A DNA stretch of 64,000 nt from Enterovibrio nigricans DSM 22720 (GTDB lineage: Bacteria; Pseudomonadota; Gammaproteobacteria; Enterobacterales; Vibrionaceae). Where the stretch lies: the NCBI RefSeq assembly GCF_900167155.1, contig NZ_FUXU01000014.1, positions 1 through 64,000 of the forward strand, in the 5' to 3' direction. Below the pieces are notes generated by a model. The model was not told the DNA's origin, did no database searches, and was given only the letters and a program-made list of their open reading frames with translations. Both the position numbers and the translations under genes were made by a program. Of the stretch, positions 17,991-25,740 are shown one piece after another; position 1 is the stretch's first letter; each line of letters opens with the position of its first letter.

Positions 17991-19898
17991 ATGGCAGTAA
18001 CCCCGCACATCAGTAAACACATCAAGGAAGTGCAAAGCGTTATTGAAGGGAGCCTGACAACTCGCGATGACGTTATCACCGCATCTTGGACGCGGTGTAT
18101 CGATGATTATCACCTCGATCCTGTCGTAATGCAGGAGGCCTATATCGTTCCACAGACCCAGTTGAAAGAGCACCGAGAGCGACTAGATAAACTTATCCGC
18201 ACTGCCAAGTACGGTTTAGACTCCCTGTATCACCAAGTTGCCGACCATGGCTATGTGCTGATGCTGACGGACGCTGAAGGGGTGACGGTCGATTATCAAG
18301 GCGACACATCGCTTACCTGGGAGCTAAAGAAAGCCGGGCTCTATCTTGGCGCCGAATGGTCGGAAAAACGCGCTGGCACCTGCGGGGTAGGCTCGTGTAT
18401 ATACACCGGAGAAGCACTGACGGTGCATCAAAACGACCACTTTGATGCCACCCACTCACCGCTTTCTTGCACCGCAGCACCTATTTATGATGTCGATGGC
18501 ACACTGGCTGCAGTCTTAGATATTTCCGCCTTACAAAGCCCGCAACCCAAAGCCAGTCAGGCATTGACGCTGCAGCTGGTCACCTCTTGCACGCGCCGTA
18601 TCGAAATGGCGGCACTGATGAATAGCTTTCGAAAGGAATGGATTGTCAGGCTCAGTCAATCTCCGGCGTTTTTAGACGTAGACCCCGAGTGTGCCTTGGC
18701 AGTAGACAGTGAAGGCCTGATCATTGGAATGACACACAGTGCCCAGCGGTTGTTGTCTGGGATTGGCAATAGCGACTGGCGCAATCCAGACCGCGTGCTT
18801 GGCGGGTGCTTCTCCGATTTCTTTAATATCGATATCAACGAGCTGCCTGCACTTAGCCGTGCGTTGCCTACCGAAGAGCGATTGCTTGCGACTATTCATG
18901 GTGATTTGTGGTTTGCCCATGCGATAGCCCCTCAGCCTTCATTTATACCGCGGCGCAATAAAGTGATCAGCGGCAGTTTGTCAGCACTTTACGGTGATGA
19001 TGAAGCTATGGCTGAGCTTGCCAATAAGGCAACCACCTTGTCGCTGTCAGATTTGCCCTTGCTCTTAAATGGTGAAACGGGTACAGGTAAGGAATATCTC
19101 GCTCGCGCGATTCACCAAAGCTCCACGCGTAAAAAAGGCCCATTCGTTGCCATCAATTGTGCTGCAATCCCAGAAACCTTAATTGAAAGTGAGCTATTCG
19201 GTTATGCCGACGGCGCATTCACGGGGGCGAGAAGTAAAGGGAAGAAAGGCCTGATTGAGCAAGCCTGCAACGGCACCTTGTTCTTAGATGAAATCGGGGA
19301 CATGCCATTACCGCTTCAAGCGAGATTGCTAAGAGTGCTGGCAGAGAGAGAATTGTTGCCTGTTGGCGCGACAAAGTCGGTGTCCGTCTCGTTCCGGGTA
19401 TTGGCTGCAACCCACAAGTCTTTGCCAGATCTTGTGCGAGGCGGGACATTTCGCGAAGACCTTTACTATCGCATCAATGGTGCAACGCTGGACATACCGC
19501 CTTTACGGGCGCGTTGTGACATCTTGTGGTTGGCCGAAGCAATCATAGCGAAAAACACGAGGCAGCCAGTATTCCTCTCTAACGCGGCGAGAGACATCTT
19601 GGTGCAATATGCCTGGCCGGGAAACATTCGAGAACTGGAAAACATTCTTCAGTTTGCATTGGCCTTCTGTCCTGAAGGCGAAATTTATCCACACCACCTG
19701 CCAGAACACCTACGGTATACCTTGACCAGCGCTGCTGGTGGGCGACAGGAAAGTGACTCAGCCAACGCGTTAATTGCGGAATTGGAACAGTGTGATTGGA
19801 ATATTTCTCAGGTTGCACGCGTATTGGGGGTTGATCGCTCAACCATTCATCGTCGCATCAAAAAAGCGGGAATAACGCGGAGATACAGCAATGAATAG
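17991..19898 (+). CDS. acoR: Sigma54-dependent acetoin catabolism activator AcoR
   Basis: AcoR is an enhancer-binding protein that activates aco genes in response to acetoin. The 635-residue product has an N-terminal sensing region with a GAF-like domain (about residues 75-200). A central AAA+ domain follows, with Walker A GETGTGKE (about 361), the sigma54-contact loop GAFTGA (about 408) and Walker B FLDEIGD (about 430). A Fis-type helix-turn-helix ends the protein (ISQVARVLGVDRSTIHRRIK). There is no receiver domain, so it is not a classical response regulator. AAGGAG precedes the ATG. Its 3' end abuts the prophage attL. Confidence 0.9.
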   Translation: MAVTPHISKHIKEVQSVIEGSLTTRDDVITASWTRCIDDYHLDPVVMQEAYIVPQTQLKEHRERLDKLIRTAKYGLDSLYHQVADHGYVLMLTDAEGVTVDYQGDTSLTWELKKAGLYLGAEWSEKRAGTCGVGSCIYTGEALTVHQNDHFDATHSPLSCTAAPIYDVDGTLAAVLDISALQSPQPKASQALTLQLVTSCTRRIEMAALMNSFRKEWIVRLSQSPAFLDVDPECALAVDSEGLIIGMTHSAQRLLSGIGNSDWRNPDRVLGGCFSDFFNIDINELPALSRALPTEERLLATIHGDLWFAHAIAPQPSFIPRRNKVISGSLSALYGDDEAMAELANKATTLSLSDLPLLLNGETGTGKEYLARAIHQSSTRKKGPFVAINCAAIPETLIESELFGYADGAFTGARSKGKKGLIEQACNGTLFLDEIGDMPLPLQARLLRVLAERELLPVGATKSVSVSFRVLAATHKSLPDLVRGGTFREDLYYRINGATLDIPPLRARCDILWLAEAIIAKNTRQPVFLSNAARDILVQYAWPGNIRELENILQFALAFCPEGEIYPHHLPEHLRYTLTSAAGGRQESDSANALIAELEQCDWNISQVARVLGVDRSTIHRRIKKAGITRRYSNE

Positions 19899-19914
19899 TG
19901 TTAGACCTAGTGGT

Positions 19915-19960
19915 AAAAAAACCCGCCGTAGGGAGGCGGGGGTAAGATGCGATTATAGGT
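19915..19960. other. attL, left attachment site of the prophage
   Basis: An A-run, CCCGCCGTAGGG, GGCGGG and TAAGATGCGATTAT recur at 53593-53640 with one substitution and a 2-bp indel inside the conserved block, plus small edge differences. The inverted CCCGCC/GGCGGG stem followed on the - strand by T7 is also an intrinsic terminator reading leftwards, which would shield acoR from prophage transcription. No tRNA is involved. Confidence 0.8.
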
Positions 19961-20015
19961 ACTGTTGATTTTATTCTTTAATTTACAGTTATTTATAGAT
20001 TTTAAAATGGTCTAA

Positions 20016-20031
20016 TGGCGATAAAATGGCG
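20016..20031. repeat. Candidate integrase arm-site repeat, left copy
   Basis: TGGCGATAAAATGGCG, itself a doubled TGGCG, occurs exactly again at 53464-53479 near the other end of the prophage. Position near both att sites suggests arm-type integrase or Cox binding sites. Confidence 0.5.
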
Positions 20032-20036
20032 ACACT

Positions 20037-20282
20037 TTATTTTATGTGGTCATTCCCTTCAAACCGGATGTGTTTTGCCAGCACGAATTCTTGGCCCTTG
20101 TATTTGACCATGGAATAAGGGAAGGCGAAGTGGGTTTCTTTGCCGCAAGCGCTGCACTTGTGCTTCCATTGTTTGGGGTTGGTGTGAACCACGCGGGCGC
20201 TTTCATCCACTCGGTAAAATCCTTTCCCGCAGTCACAGGGGAATTCAACCAATGTAGCCTGTATCGGCTTTTCCTTTTGCAT
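20037..20282 (-). CDS. Small zinc-ribbon protein of unknown function
   Basis: An 81-residue protein with two metal-binding pairs, CDCG (about residue 15) and CSACG (about residue 44), typical of a zinc ribbon. I do not recognise the family. The ATG at 20282 is placed 8 nt after GAGGGG; the frame is open 62 codons further upstream, but that part overlaps the end of the neighbouring gene region and lacks a ribosome-binding site. It is the leftmost gene of the prophage. A regulator of late or excision functions is possible but not shown. Confidence 0.7.
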   Translation of the reverse strand: MQKEKPIQATLVEFPCDCGKGFYRVDESARVVHTNPKQWKHKCSACGKETHFAFPYSMVKYKGQEFVLAKHIRFEGNDHIK

Positions 20283-20451
20283 TGAGATTTCCCCTCTCAG
20301 ATTAGTTTGGAGGGGTAAAAGATTATCACGTTTAAAAGGCACTTTGGTTGGCTTAGCGTAGAAAACTACTTTTGGACAGAAGCAATTTAGGAAATCACCG
20401 TAAATCGTGACTATCAGATTAGTCAAAGTATCTTGAGACCCCAAACTCTTG

Positions 20452-21150
20452 TTATATTTTGGAGCCAAACGGAACTAAATACGGAGCATAATCAAAGTAT
20501 TCAGGGTGCGTGACCTTAAGGGTATCACCGTTATACATAGAGGATGCCCTTTCACTTGATACGCTTTTGAACACTTTTCCCTTATAAAAATAGAGAAGGC
20601 GATAATCTGCTTTCACAAGCAGTATATCTTTATCCTTTGCATATCGGTAAGGGGTTGCATCATAACGCTCATTGCGAACATCTATCCGCCTAGGGCTTTT
20701 TCCATTCTCACATTTTCAATAAATCATGCCATTTTTATATACCGAGTATTGGGGATTATATTCGGTTGATGTCGGAACAGCACCCCGAGAGATCTGAGCC
20801 TTCGTAAGGGTACGACATTTGCTTATATCTTTGGTATTTATATCGCCAATTTCAATTTCAGTATGATAAAAAGCGCAGTATGACTGTGGTTTTCCATTGT
20901 ATAACTCAACGATACCATCGTTAGACTCTTGGTAACTAAATGATCTCTCTATAGAGCCTTGAATAGCATGGCAAACGCTCAGTTTTTCTTGCTTAGACAG
21001 CTCATAAGCAACAACTTGATCAAATCGTAGAGCTTCTCTTTTTTCCTTTTTTTGCATCTGCCCAATAATTAGGAGCACAATGAAAAACAAAAAGTAATTC
21101 AACCATTTTTTGATAGCTCCACTCCTCCTGCTCGGTAAAAAAATCAACAA
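20452..21150 (-). pseudogene. Membrane-anchored hypothetical protein interrupted by in-frame UGA
   Basis: One reading frame runs from about 21150 to the TAA at 20452-20454 with a single in-frame TGA at 20716-20718. Before the stop there are up to 144 residues with one transmembrane segment (NYFLFFIVLLIIG) and three cysteines. After it, 87 residues continue in the same frame with clear coding character (KCENGKSPRRID through YLVPFGSKI). TGG to TGA is the simplest cause; readthrough is the alternative. The start is uncertain: a TTG at 21150, or a codon nearer the GGAGGAG at about 21123. The family is not recognised. Confidence 0.65.
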
Positions 21151-21198
21151 TTCAACATAAATATACCACGTAAGACTTAAATACTTGTTATACGCGCT

Positions 21199-22359
21199 TC
21201 AAGGGATCGCATCATAACTGTATCTACCCGCTTCGACAGTTACCCCTTTAAATTCTTTCCAAGCTTTGAGTTGTCTTTCATAGTACTCAGAACCGATTGT
21301 TAAATGTGTCCCCATTGATATCAGTCCTTTGTCGCTAATTCTAACAACCCTTGAGGATGAACAAATCTCTGCTTGTTGGTATAGGAAATCAAAAACATGT
21401 GTTTTTGTCGACTTACCTCCTAAATCTCGGAATCGTTTCTCTAGTTTCGCATTAATTATTTCTTTGATCGCTAACTTTTCGTTTTCTTTCATGCGTGCTC
21501 CAAAAATGATTCCTACAACTTGGCTGAAGTCATAGTGAAATAAACGCTGAAAGTTAGTGAGTGATGATTCTCTAGAAATATACTTATTAGGTTGCGGGAG
21601 CATTAAGCGAGCTTCTTGCTCATATGCCCAACACTTATTCTTGGTTAATAATTGGCTTTGAATTTTTGCATGGAAACCTAAACGCTCTTCCTCAGTTTCA
21701 AACTTATACCCAGTATTGTAGGAAGGTAATAGATAAAAAGCATCAATGGCTTCTAACTGATTATCATACTCAATTTCTTCCACCTTAAATTTGTTACCAA
21801 TTAAACTCGTATGCCCCTTACTTATTGATACTCTATCTTTCCCACGACTAGGGCATTGATATAAATAGCCATTAATCGGTCGATAAATCAAACAATAGCC
21901 AGTATGACTCGATGCATAATGGGACCACATGAGCATTTCATTGTTACAGGTTGAAAGTGAAACAGAATATCCAGCACTAGGAGCATAAAGCGATAACAGG
22001 GCTTTAAGTTGCTTTTGCAACTCTCCAAATTTCTGCAAATCAGCCATATTGATTACGCTATTCTTAAATATGCTTTCAGCTACCTTTACTGAGTGTTGGT
22101 CATACTCTTCGAGTAACTGCTCCACCGAAATGGGGCATATGCTATTAAAGTATCTTGCTGCCAGCTCTGACCACACTTCGTTTTGCCAAAGTGATTCAAT
22201 GACACGAAACCAAGTGCTTTTACTATCCTTTGGAAATTCAAATTTTGACTGCATATCGATAGGATCATTTAACTCTTCCCTAGATGCAAAATACCATTCG
22301 TCGTAAATGAGTCCCTTTTGAGATAAGAGCCCCGGAGAGCGATATCTATAGACGTGCAT
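21199..22359 (-). CDS. DUF2971 family protein
   Basis: A 386-residue soluble protein with the DUF2971 hallmarks: an N-terminal YRYRS...FASREELNDPID segment, the central MLMWSHYASSHTGYCLIY motif (about residues 142-159), and the C-terminal CWAYEQEARLM motif (about 242-252). The biochemical role is unknown; members are frequent on mobile elements and a defence or toxin role is only a guess. The ATG is preceded by GAGGAG about 10 nt upstream. TATAACAAG, an attC core-like sequence, follows the stop by 7 nt, consistent with a cassette. Confidence 0.75.
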   Translation of the reverse strand: MHVYRYRSPGLLSQKGLIYDEWYFASREELNDPIDMQSKFEFPKDSKSTWFRVIESLWQNEVWSELAARYFNSICPISVEQLLEEYDQHSVKVAESIFKNSVINMADLQKFGELQKQLKALLSLYAPSAGYSVSLSTCNNEMLMWSHYASSHTGYCLIYRPINGYLYQCPSRGKDRVSISKGHTSLIGNKFKVEEIEYDNQLEAIDAFYLLPSYNTGYKFETEEERLGFHAKIQSQLLTKNKCWAYEQEARLMLPQPNKYISRESSLTNFQRLFHYDFSQVVGIIFGARMKENEKLAIKEIINAKLEKRFRDLGGKSTKTHVFDFLYQQAEICSSSRVVRISDKGLISMGTHLTIGSEYYERQLKAWKEFKGVTVEAGRYSYDAIP

Positions 22360-22405
22360 TTTTATAAAACTCCTCTGAAGCGTAGTGAGTCACTCTTAAA
22401 TATTG

Positions 22406-23086
22406 TTAGGAAAATTTCTCAAAAAGTTTCAAAAGCCGATCATAATACTCCACACCATCAAGAACATAGTCTTGGAACGCGTCAGGTGATTTATTCGAAC
22501 CCAAAGCTGAAATGTTTGATTCGACATCCTTTACAGCTAACTTCTGAAGGTCTCGAGTTGCAGGTAACTGTGTGGTTGAGTCAAATGGTGTTGAATATGA
22601 CTCATGGATAGTTTTTCGACACAAGCACCCAAGAGCAAATAATTGGTTTCGTAATAAAACATCGAGTGTCTCTTTGAGTTCATTGGTCAACTCTTTTTCA
22701 ATACCTAGGTCTTTTATTACTCCGTAGATGTTCCAGAAATTGTCAATTCTTTCATCTTTGTTAGACCCTTCGTAATAAAAGCCATTACTCACAGGGTTTC
22801 TGACTAATTTGATGTGCATCTTAAGCATTTCAATCGTTGATGATTTTAAACCCACAACGGTATTTTCAAGCTCAGATTTAACTTCTCGCAGCTTAATGAT
22901 ATTGCCACCAATAGATAACTCGGATACATCTTTCCAGAAAGCCGTTATTAATGATAGCAGCGCAATCCCGAAAGACAGCGCCACGAACTCACTTCCGTTT
23001 AGATAACCGTGTACTAATAGTAAAAAGGAGAACACTAAACCGATTCCCCCTATCGCTATCAAAAACACAATGCGCAAATACTTCAA
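22406..23086 (-). CDS. Two-helix membrane protein, unknown function
   Basis: A 226-residue protein with two N-terminal transmembrane helices (about residues 5-27 and 33-50), then a cytoplasmic helical region of about 170 residues. The start is TTG, supported by a strong AAGGAG 5 nt upstream. The cassette-like core GTTAGGC lies immediately before that ribosome-binding site. The stop TAA is itself part of TCCTAACAAT. No family is recognised. Size and layout resemble small membrane effectors of mobile elements, but nothing more can be claimed. Confidence 0.7.
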   Translation of the reverse strand: MKYLRIVFLIAIGGIGLVFSFLLLVHGYLNGSEFVALSFGIALLSLITAFWKDVSELSIGGNIIKLREVKSELENTVVGLKSSTIEMLKMHIKLVRNPVSNGFYYEGSNKDERIDNFWNIYGVIKDLGIEKELTNELKETLDVLLRNQLFALGCLCRKTIHESYSTPFDSTTQLPATRDLQKLAVKDVESNISALGSNKSPDAFQDYVLDGVEYYDRLLKLFEKFS

Positions 23087-23099
23087 ATGAACTCCTTTT

Positions 23100-23193
23100 G
23101 CCTAACGCTTATTAGTCGAAAATTGTCGTCTCTTACCCTTACATAATGCACTCTTATTCATACTGGTTCAATTAATGATCAATAAGTTAGAGC
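23100..23193 (-). repeat. attC-like recombination site
   Basis: An imperfect inverted repeat of 94 bp. GCCTAACGCTTATTAGTC (23100-23117) pairs with GATCAATAAGTTAGAGC (23177-23193), leaving unpaired bases in the arm. On the - strand the site ends ...AAGC-GTTAGGC, the canonical right core sequence, and the next gene begins just after it. Confidence 0.6.
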
Positions 23194-23526
23194 GCGTAAA
23201 GGGGTACTTGGCTGCAAAGTGTCGCCTAACGACAGGAACGCTACGCTTTCAACTCAAGCGAATAAATTTGAGTAGAGAAAATTCAGATTAACAAGATATG
23301 AATGAGTAAAAAGTCTAACAAGAAAAGGGGCATAAACGTGCCAGAAAAGATGAGGCTGACACGAGTATGGACAACTTTGAGTTAAGAATAACGTTTGCGA
23401 CTGCCCAGCTCAGACAACTTCTGGTAAGGGAAAGTGAAGCAGACGACTTTGTTGTTCGAAAACAATGGCTGCGAATGCAGCCAAAAGAGAGCTATTGCCT
23501 ATTGACCGGAGAAGGGCTCATATGTG
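23194..23526. other. Gene-poor stretch in the cassette region
   Basis: No convincing gene. It holds a further core-like GCCTAAC at 23224-23230, a GGCTGC/GCAGCC hairpin at 23467-23482, and a possible long VCR-type attC between about 23392 (AATAACG) and 23533 (GTTATAAC). The arms of that last site match only weakly. Short frames (27 codons from 23302, and 87 codons from 23367) lack support. Confidence 0.4.
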
Positions 23527-24057
23527 TTATAACTCTCTTGCTACAATTGCTAGTTTTTCTAGGAAAGACTCACAGACAGCATCAAAACAGTCTTGGTCTG
23601 CGCAAAACTCATCTACTGTATATTTCTTAGGTGCATCCTCGTCTAAGAATTTAGTCAAACTATCTCGCATATTCAGTATTAGCTGAAAATCAGGCTTAAG
23701 TTCTGGAAAATGAACATTCACGAGCATGGTCAAAGCATCAAACTTTTTACTGTTATCTCGGAAATTATCAGTCACCAACTCACTAATTTGGTTGAATGCT
23801 AACTTTCCGACAAAATATCGAAGATGAAACAAGTACAAGTTTGTCACATCTTTATGCCAGCGAAATAATGCTAAATATAACTCTTCTGATTTAGCCAACT
23901 TTGTATCTTTGTTGCTCTGCGTTACCACTCTTTCATGAGCTTGATTCAAACTCTTAGTATTAAACCAATTGGCAAGGAAAACGCCAATAATCGTCGATAT
24001 GGCTGCAATCGATGCTCCAACAATCGGAGCAAAATCAATGGGATTTTCTGTGCTCAT
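23527..24057 (-). CDS. Single-pass membrane protein, unknown function
   Basis: A 176-residue protein with one N-terminal transmembrane helix (IVGASIAAISTIIGVFLANWF, about residues 12-32), followed by a charged helical cytoplasmic domain. The ATG follows AGAGGTAGT and lies only 18 nt from the GTTATAAC core of the attC-like site at 24069, so the cassette leader is very short, as in integron cassettes. The stop TAA lies within another TTATAAC. No family is recognised. Confidence 0.7.
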   Translation of the reverse strand: MSTENPIDFAPIVGASIAAISTIIGVFLANWFNTKSLNQAHERVVTQSNKDTKLAKSEELYLALFRWHKDVTNLYLFHLRYFVGKLAFNQISELVTDNFRDNSKKFDALTMLVNVHFPELKPDFQLILNMRDSLTKFLDEDAPKKYTVDEFCADQDCFDAVCESFLEKLAIVAREL

Positions 24058-24068
24058 ACTACCTCTGA

Positions 24069-24144
24069 GTTATAACGCTTCAATAACCGGCGCAGCTTTG
24101 CTGCGTCCGGCGCCGAAGGCGCGTAGTTGATTGACTTGTTGAAC
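24069..24144 (-). repeat. attC-like recombination site
   Basis: A 76-bp imperfect palindrome. The outer arms GTTATAACGCTTCAATAAC (24069-24087) and GTTGATTGACTTGTTGAAC (24126-24144) pair with a few extrahelical bases. The GC-rich inner part contains GGCGCAGC and GGCGCC inverted repeats. Read on the - strand it starts GTTCAACAAGTCAATCAAC and ends TTATTGAAGCGTTATAAC, closely like class 1 and vibrio attC sites. It lies between two cargo genes. Confidence 0.7.
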
Positions 24145-24147
24145 CCA

Positions 24148-24858
24148 TTACCACCGACGAAACTGATTGATAGCTTCTTCCAGCCCTCTTTGATCATGTG
24201 AAGGCTCACCATTGGAAAGGCTGATTATCGTTGAAATGCACATAGTAGAAACTGGGATGCCGTCGTCAGATGGCGTTAGGGTGTTACTTAAATGACGGAA
24301 CGTAGCATTACTTACTGCTTCGCTGTAATCGGCTTTTAATACGTTAAGTAATGGCCGGATAACATCGAGAACTGCCTGACCATATTGGATAGCTTGCTCT
24401 TTGCTTGGTATTTTACCCTTGTGAATGACTTCATTACGAAATTTGACCTTGTTATTGCTTAGCAAGGTAGGTTTTTTTCCAGTTTCTTGAAGATGGAGGA
24501 ATATGAACGCACCAAGCTGCCTTTCAGATTGATTAGAAACTTCTTTCCACGCATCTTGAGTTTTATCCCAATCTATATTCTTTGAGATGCATACTACTTT
24601 GATGAAAAACTCGTAGAACCGCTCTAGCGAAGAAGTAAAGGATGAAACCGCTTCACGGTAGTATCCATCTAAGATGGCATAGGCTCCGATATCGAAAAGA
24701 ATTTCAAATTTCTGCTGTTGTAATAAAGTGACAGAAGAGTGGCCTTTAGGGCAATTTATTTCATAACGGCCATCATCCCTAAACTCTACCGTGGCAGTGA
24801 TCATTGCATTTGCAATGTCTTCTTGCATGCATTTAGCACACGTTACTGGCAATTTCAT
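24148..24858 (-). CDS. Zinc-ribbon plus HEPN-like protein
   Basis: A 236-residue protein. The N terminus has CAKC (about residue 8) and CPKGH (about residue 37), a likely metal-binding knuckle. The helical remainder contains SFTSSLERFYEFFIKVV and the motif RNEVIHKGK, an R-x4-H arrangement typical of HEPN ribonuclease or HEPN-like domains. HEPN proteins often serve as toxins or in phage defence; activity here is inference. ATG 24858 is chosen because the upstream part of the open frame is the repeat array; the ribosome-binding site is poor. No antitoxin gene is obvious. Confidence 0.65.
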   Translation of the reverse strand: MKLPVTCAKCMQEDIANAMITATVEFRDDGRYEINCPKGHSSVTLLQQQKFEILFDIGAYAILDGYYREAVSSFTSSLERFYEFFIKVVCISKNIDWDKTQDAWKEVSNQSERQLGAFIFLHLQETGKKPTLLSNNKVKFRNEVIHKGKIPSKEQAIQYGQAVLDVIRPLLNVLKADYSEAVSNATFRHLSNTLTPSDDGIPVSTMCISTIISLSNGEPSHDQRGLEEAINQFRRW

Positions 24859-24881
24859 GAGGGTATAACAATTTATTAGAT

Positions 24882-24962
24882 CCCAAAGTGGGGCAATTAA
24901 ACACCCCACTTTGGGGCAATTAAACACCCCACTTTGGGGCAATTAAACACCCCACTTTGGGG
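24882..24962. repeat. Three tandem 23-bp repeats with inverted flank
   Basis: Perfect 23-bp units occupy 24894-24916, 24917-24939 and 24940-24962. Each holds a palindrome, CCCCAAAGTGGGG on the - strand. The sequence before them (CCCAAAGTGGGG, 24882-24893) is the inverse of each unit's end, so alternative hairpins can form. The last one is followed by TTTTT on the + strand. A further partial copy (ACTTTGGGGCAAT) is at 25154-25166. The array ends about 25 bp before the HEPN-like gene start. Confidence 0.85.
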
Positions 24963-25690
24963 CTTTTTACGCATCTAACGGAAACTAGATTGCTTCACAA
25001 GTCATTGTTTTACATATAGTACCACTATATGCAATATAATCGCGAACGAGAAAAAACGACAAAATGGGGTATTTCCACATAAATCGCGTTTGGCATTAGG
25101 AAATCTATCGAAAACTAATGAGACAACAATGACGAGGTTTGCTGTTTCAAACTTACTTTGGGGCAATGTTGAGTTAGCCAACATCGCCAACTCATAAGTT
25201 GCACTAATGCTCTAGGAAAACTATACCCGCCTTGATAATAGTTACTCTTGTGTGCCTGTTTTGAAATTTTTCCAACGGTCGGTTTTTGGCGTCGGTGCCA
25301 GTGCTGGCGCGGGTTTGTCGTGGTTGTTGCTGATCGTTGTTTTTGGTCGTCTGATCGTCTGTTTTGACCACGTAAACCGCATTCATTCCACTTTATTCAA
25401 TCACTTACGTTTAGCACCTTGCGCTTTCGGTGATCGTTAAAACTGAAAAACACTGAAAAAAAGCGCACTTTTTGAAATTCCTGATCATTGACCAAGCCCC
25501 AGCAGCGGTGCGGGTTGGCGGTTTATTTTTGCAGAATTCAAAACTGAAAAAAAAATCAGATCGCATACGTCGCGGGAGGGGAGGAGGAGCGCGTTTTACG
25601 TGGCGGAAAGGTTCACGTGTGCGGATTACGTGGCCGCTGTTTGGCGCGTGGTGATGCGTTCGTGATTTGTGCGGTGTGGCTGGGCAAGAT
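24963..25690. other. Non-coding stretch between cargo genes and late operon
   Basis: About 730 bp with no supported gene. It holds an attC core-like ATCTAAC at 24973-24979, a TATAAT at 25035-25040 with no good -35, A-rich runs near 25440-25560 and a G-rich purine tract near 25580. Two opposed 60-codon frames around 25204-25440 have weak ribosome-binding sites and no recognisable features. Confidence 0.5.
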
Positions 25691-25695
25691 AAACA

Positions 25696-25718
25696 AAGCG
25701 CCTCTGTGTGAGGCGCTT
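25696..25718 (-). terminator. Terminator of the late tail operon
   Basis: AAGCGCCTC / GAGGCGCTT perfect 9-bp stem with a 5-nt loop, located 23 bp after the stop of the last tail gene and followed on the - strand by TGTTTATCTT. Confidence 0.75.
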
Positions 25719-25740
25719 GGGTGGCTTGTTTTACGTGGGT

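Larger units (their letters stand above)
20448..24979 (-). mobile_element. Integron-like gene cassette array inside the prophage
   Basis: Five genes, all on the - strand, are each followed within about 10 nt of the stop by a core-like YAACA sequence: TATAACAAG twice (20448-20456, 21184-21192), CCTAACAAT, TTATAACAC and GTTCAACAAG. Several starts lie 10-20 nt after a GTTRRRY-like core: GTTATACC before 24858, GTTATAAC before 24057 and GTTAGGC before 23086. Two intervals fold as attC-like imperfect inverted repeats (24069-24144 and 23100-23193). No integron integrase is present. The DNA is clearly more AT-rich than the phage structural genes. Confidence 0.6.

Noticed and set aside
19915-19960. 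attL as the 3' end of a tRNA or tmRNA
   Set aside because: The repeat contains a terminator-like hairpin but no tRNA consensus.
23302-23385. 27-codon frame MSKKSNKKRG...
   Set aside because: Too short and inside a possible attC region; no support beyond a start and stop.
24894-24962. Possible CRISPR array from three 23-bp repeats
   Set aside because: The copies are contiguous without spacers, and no cas genes are nearby.
25204-25440. Two opposed 60-codon frames between cargo and tail genes
   Set aside because: Poor start signals, no features, and each could be the shadow of the other. Left as non-coding.
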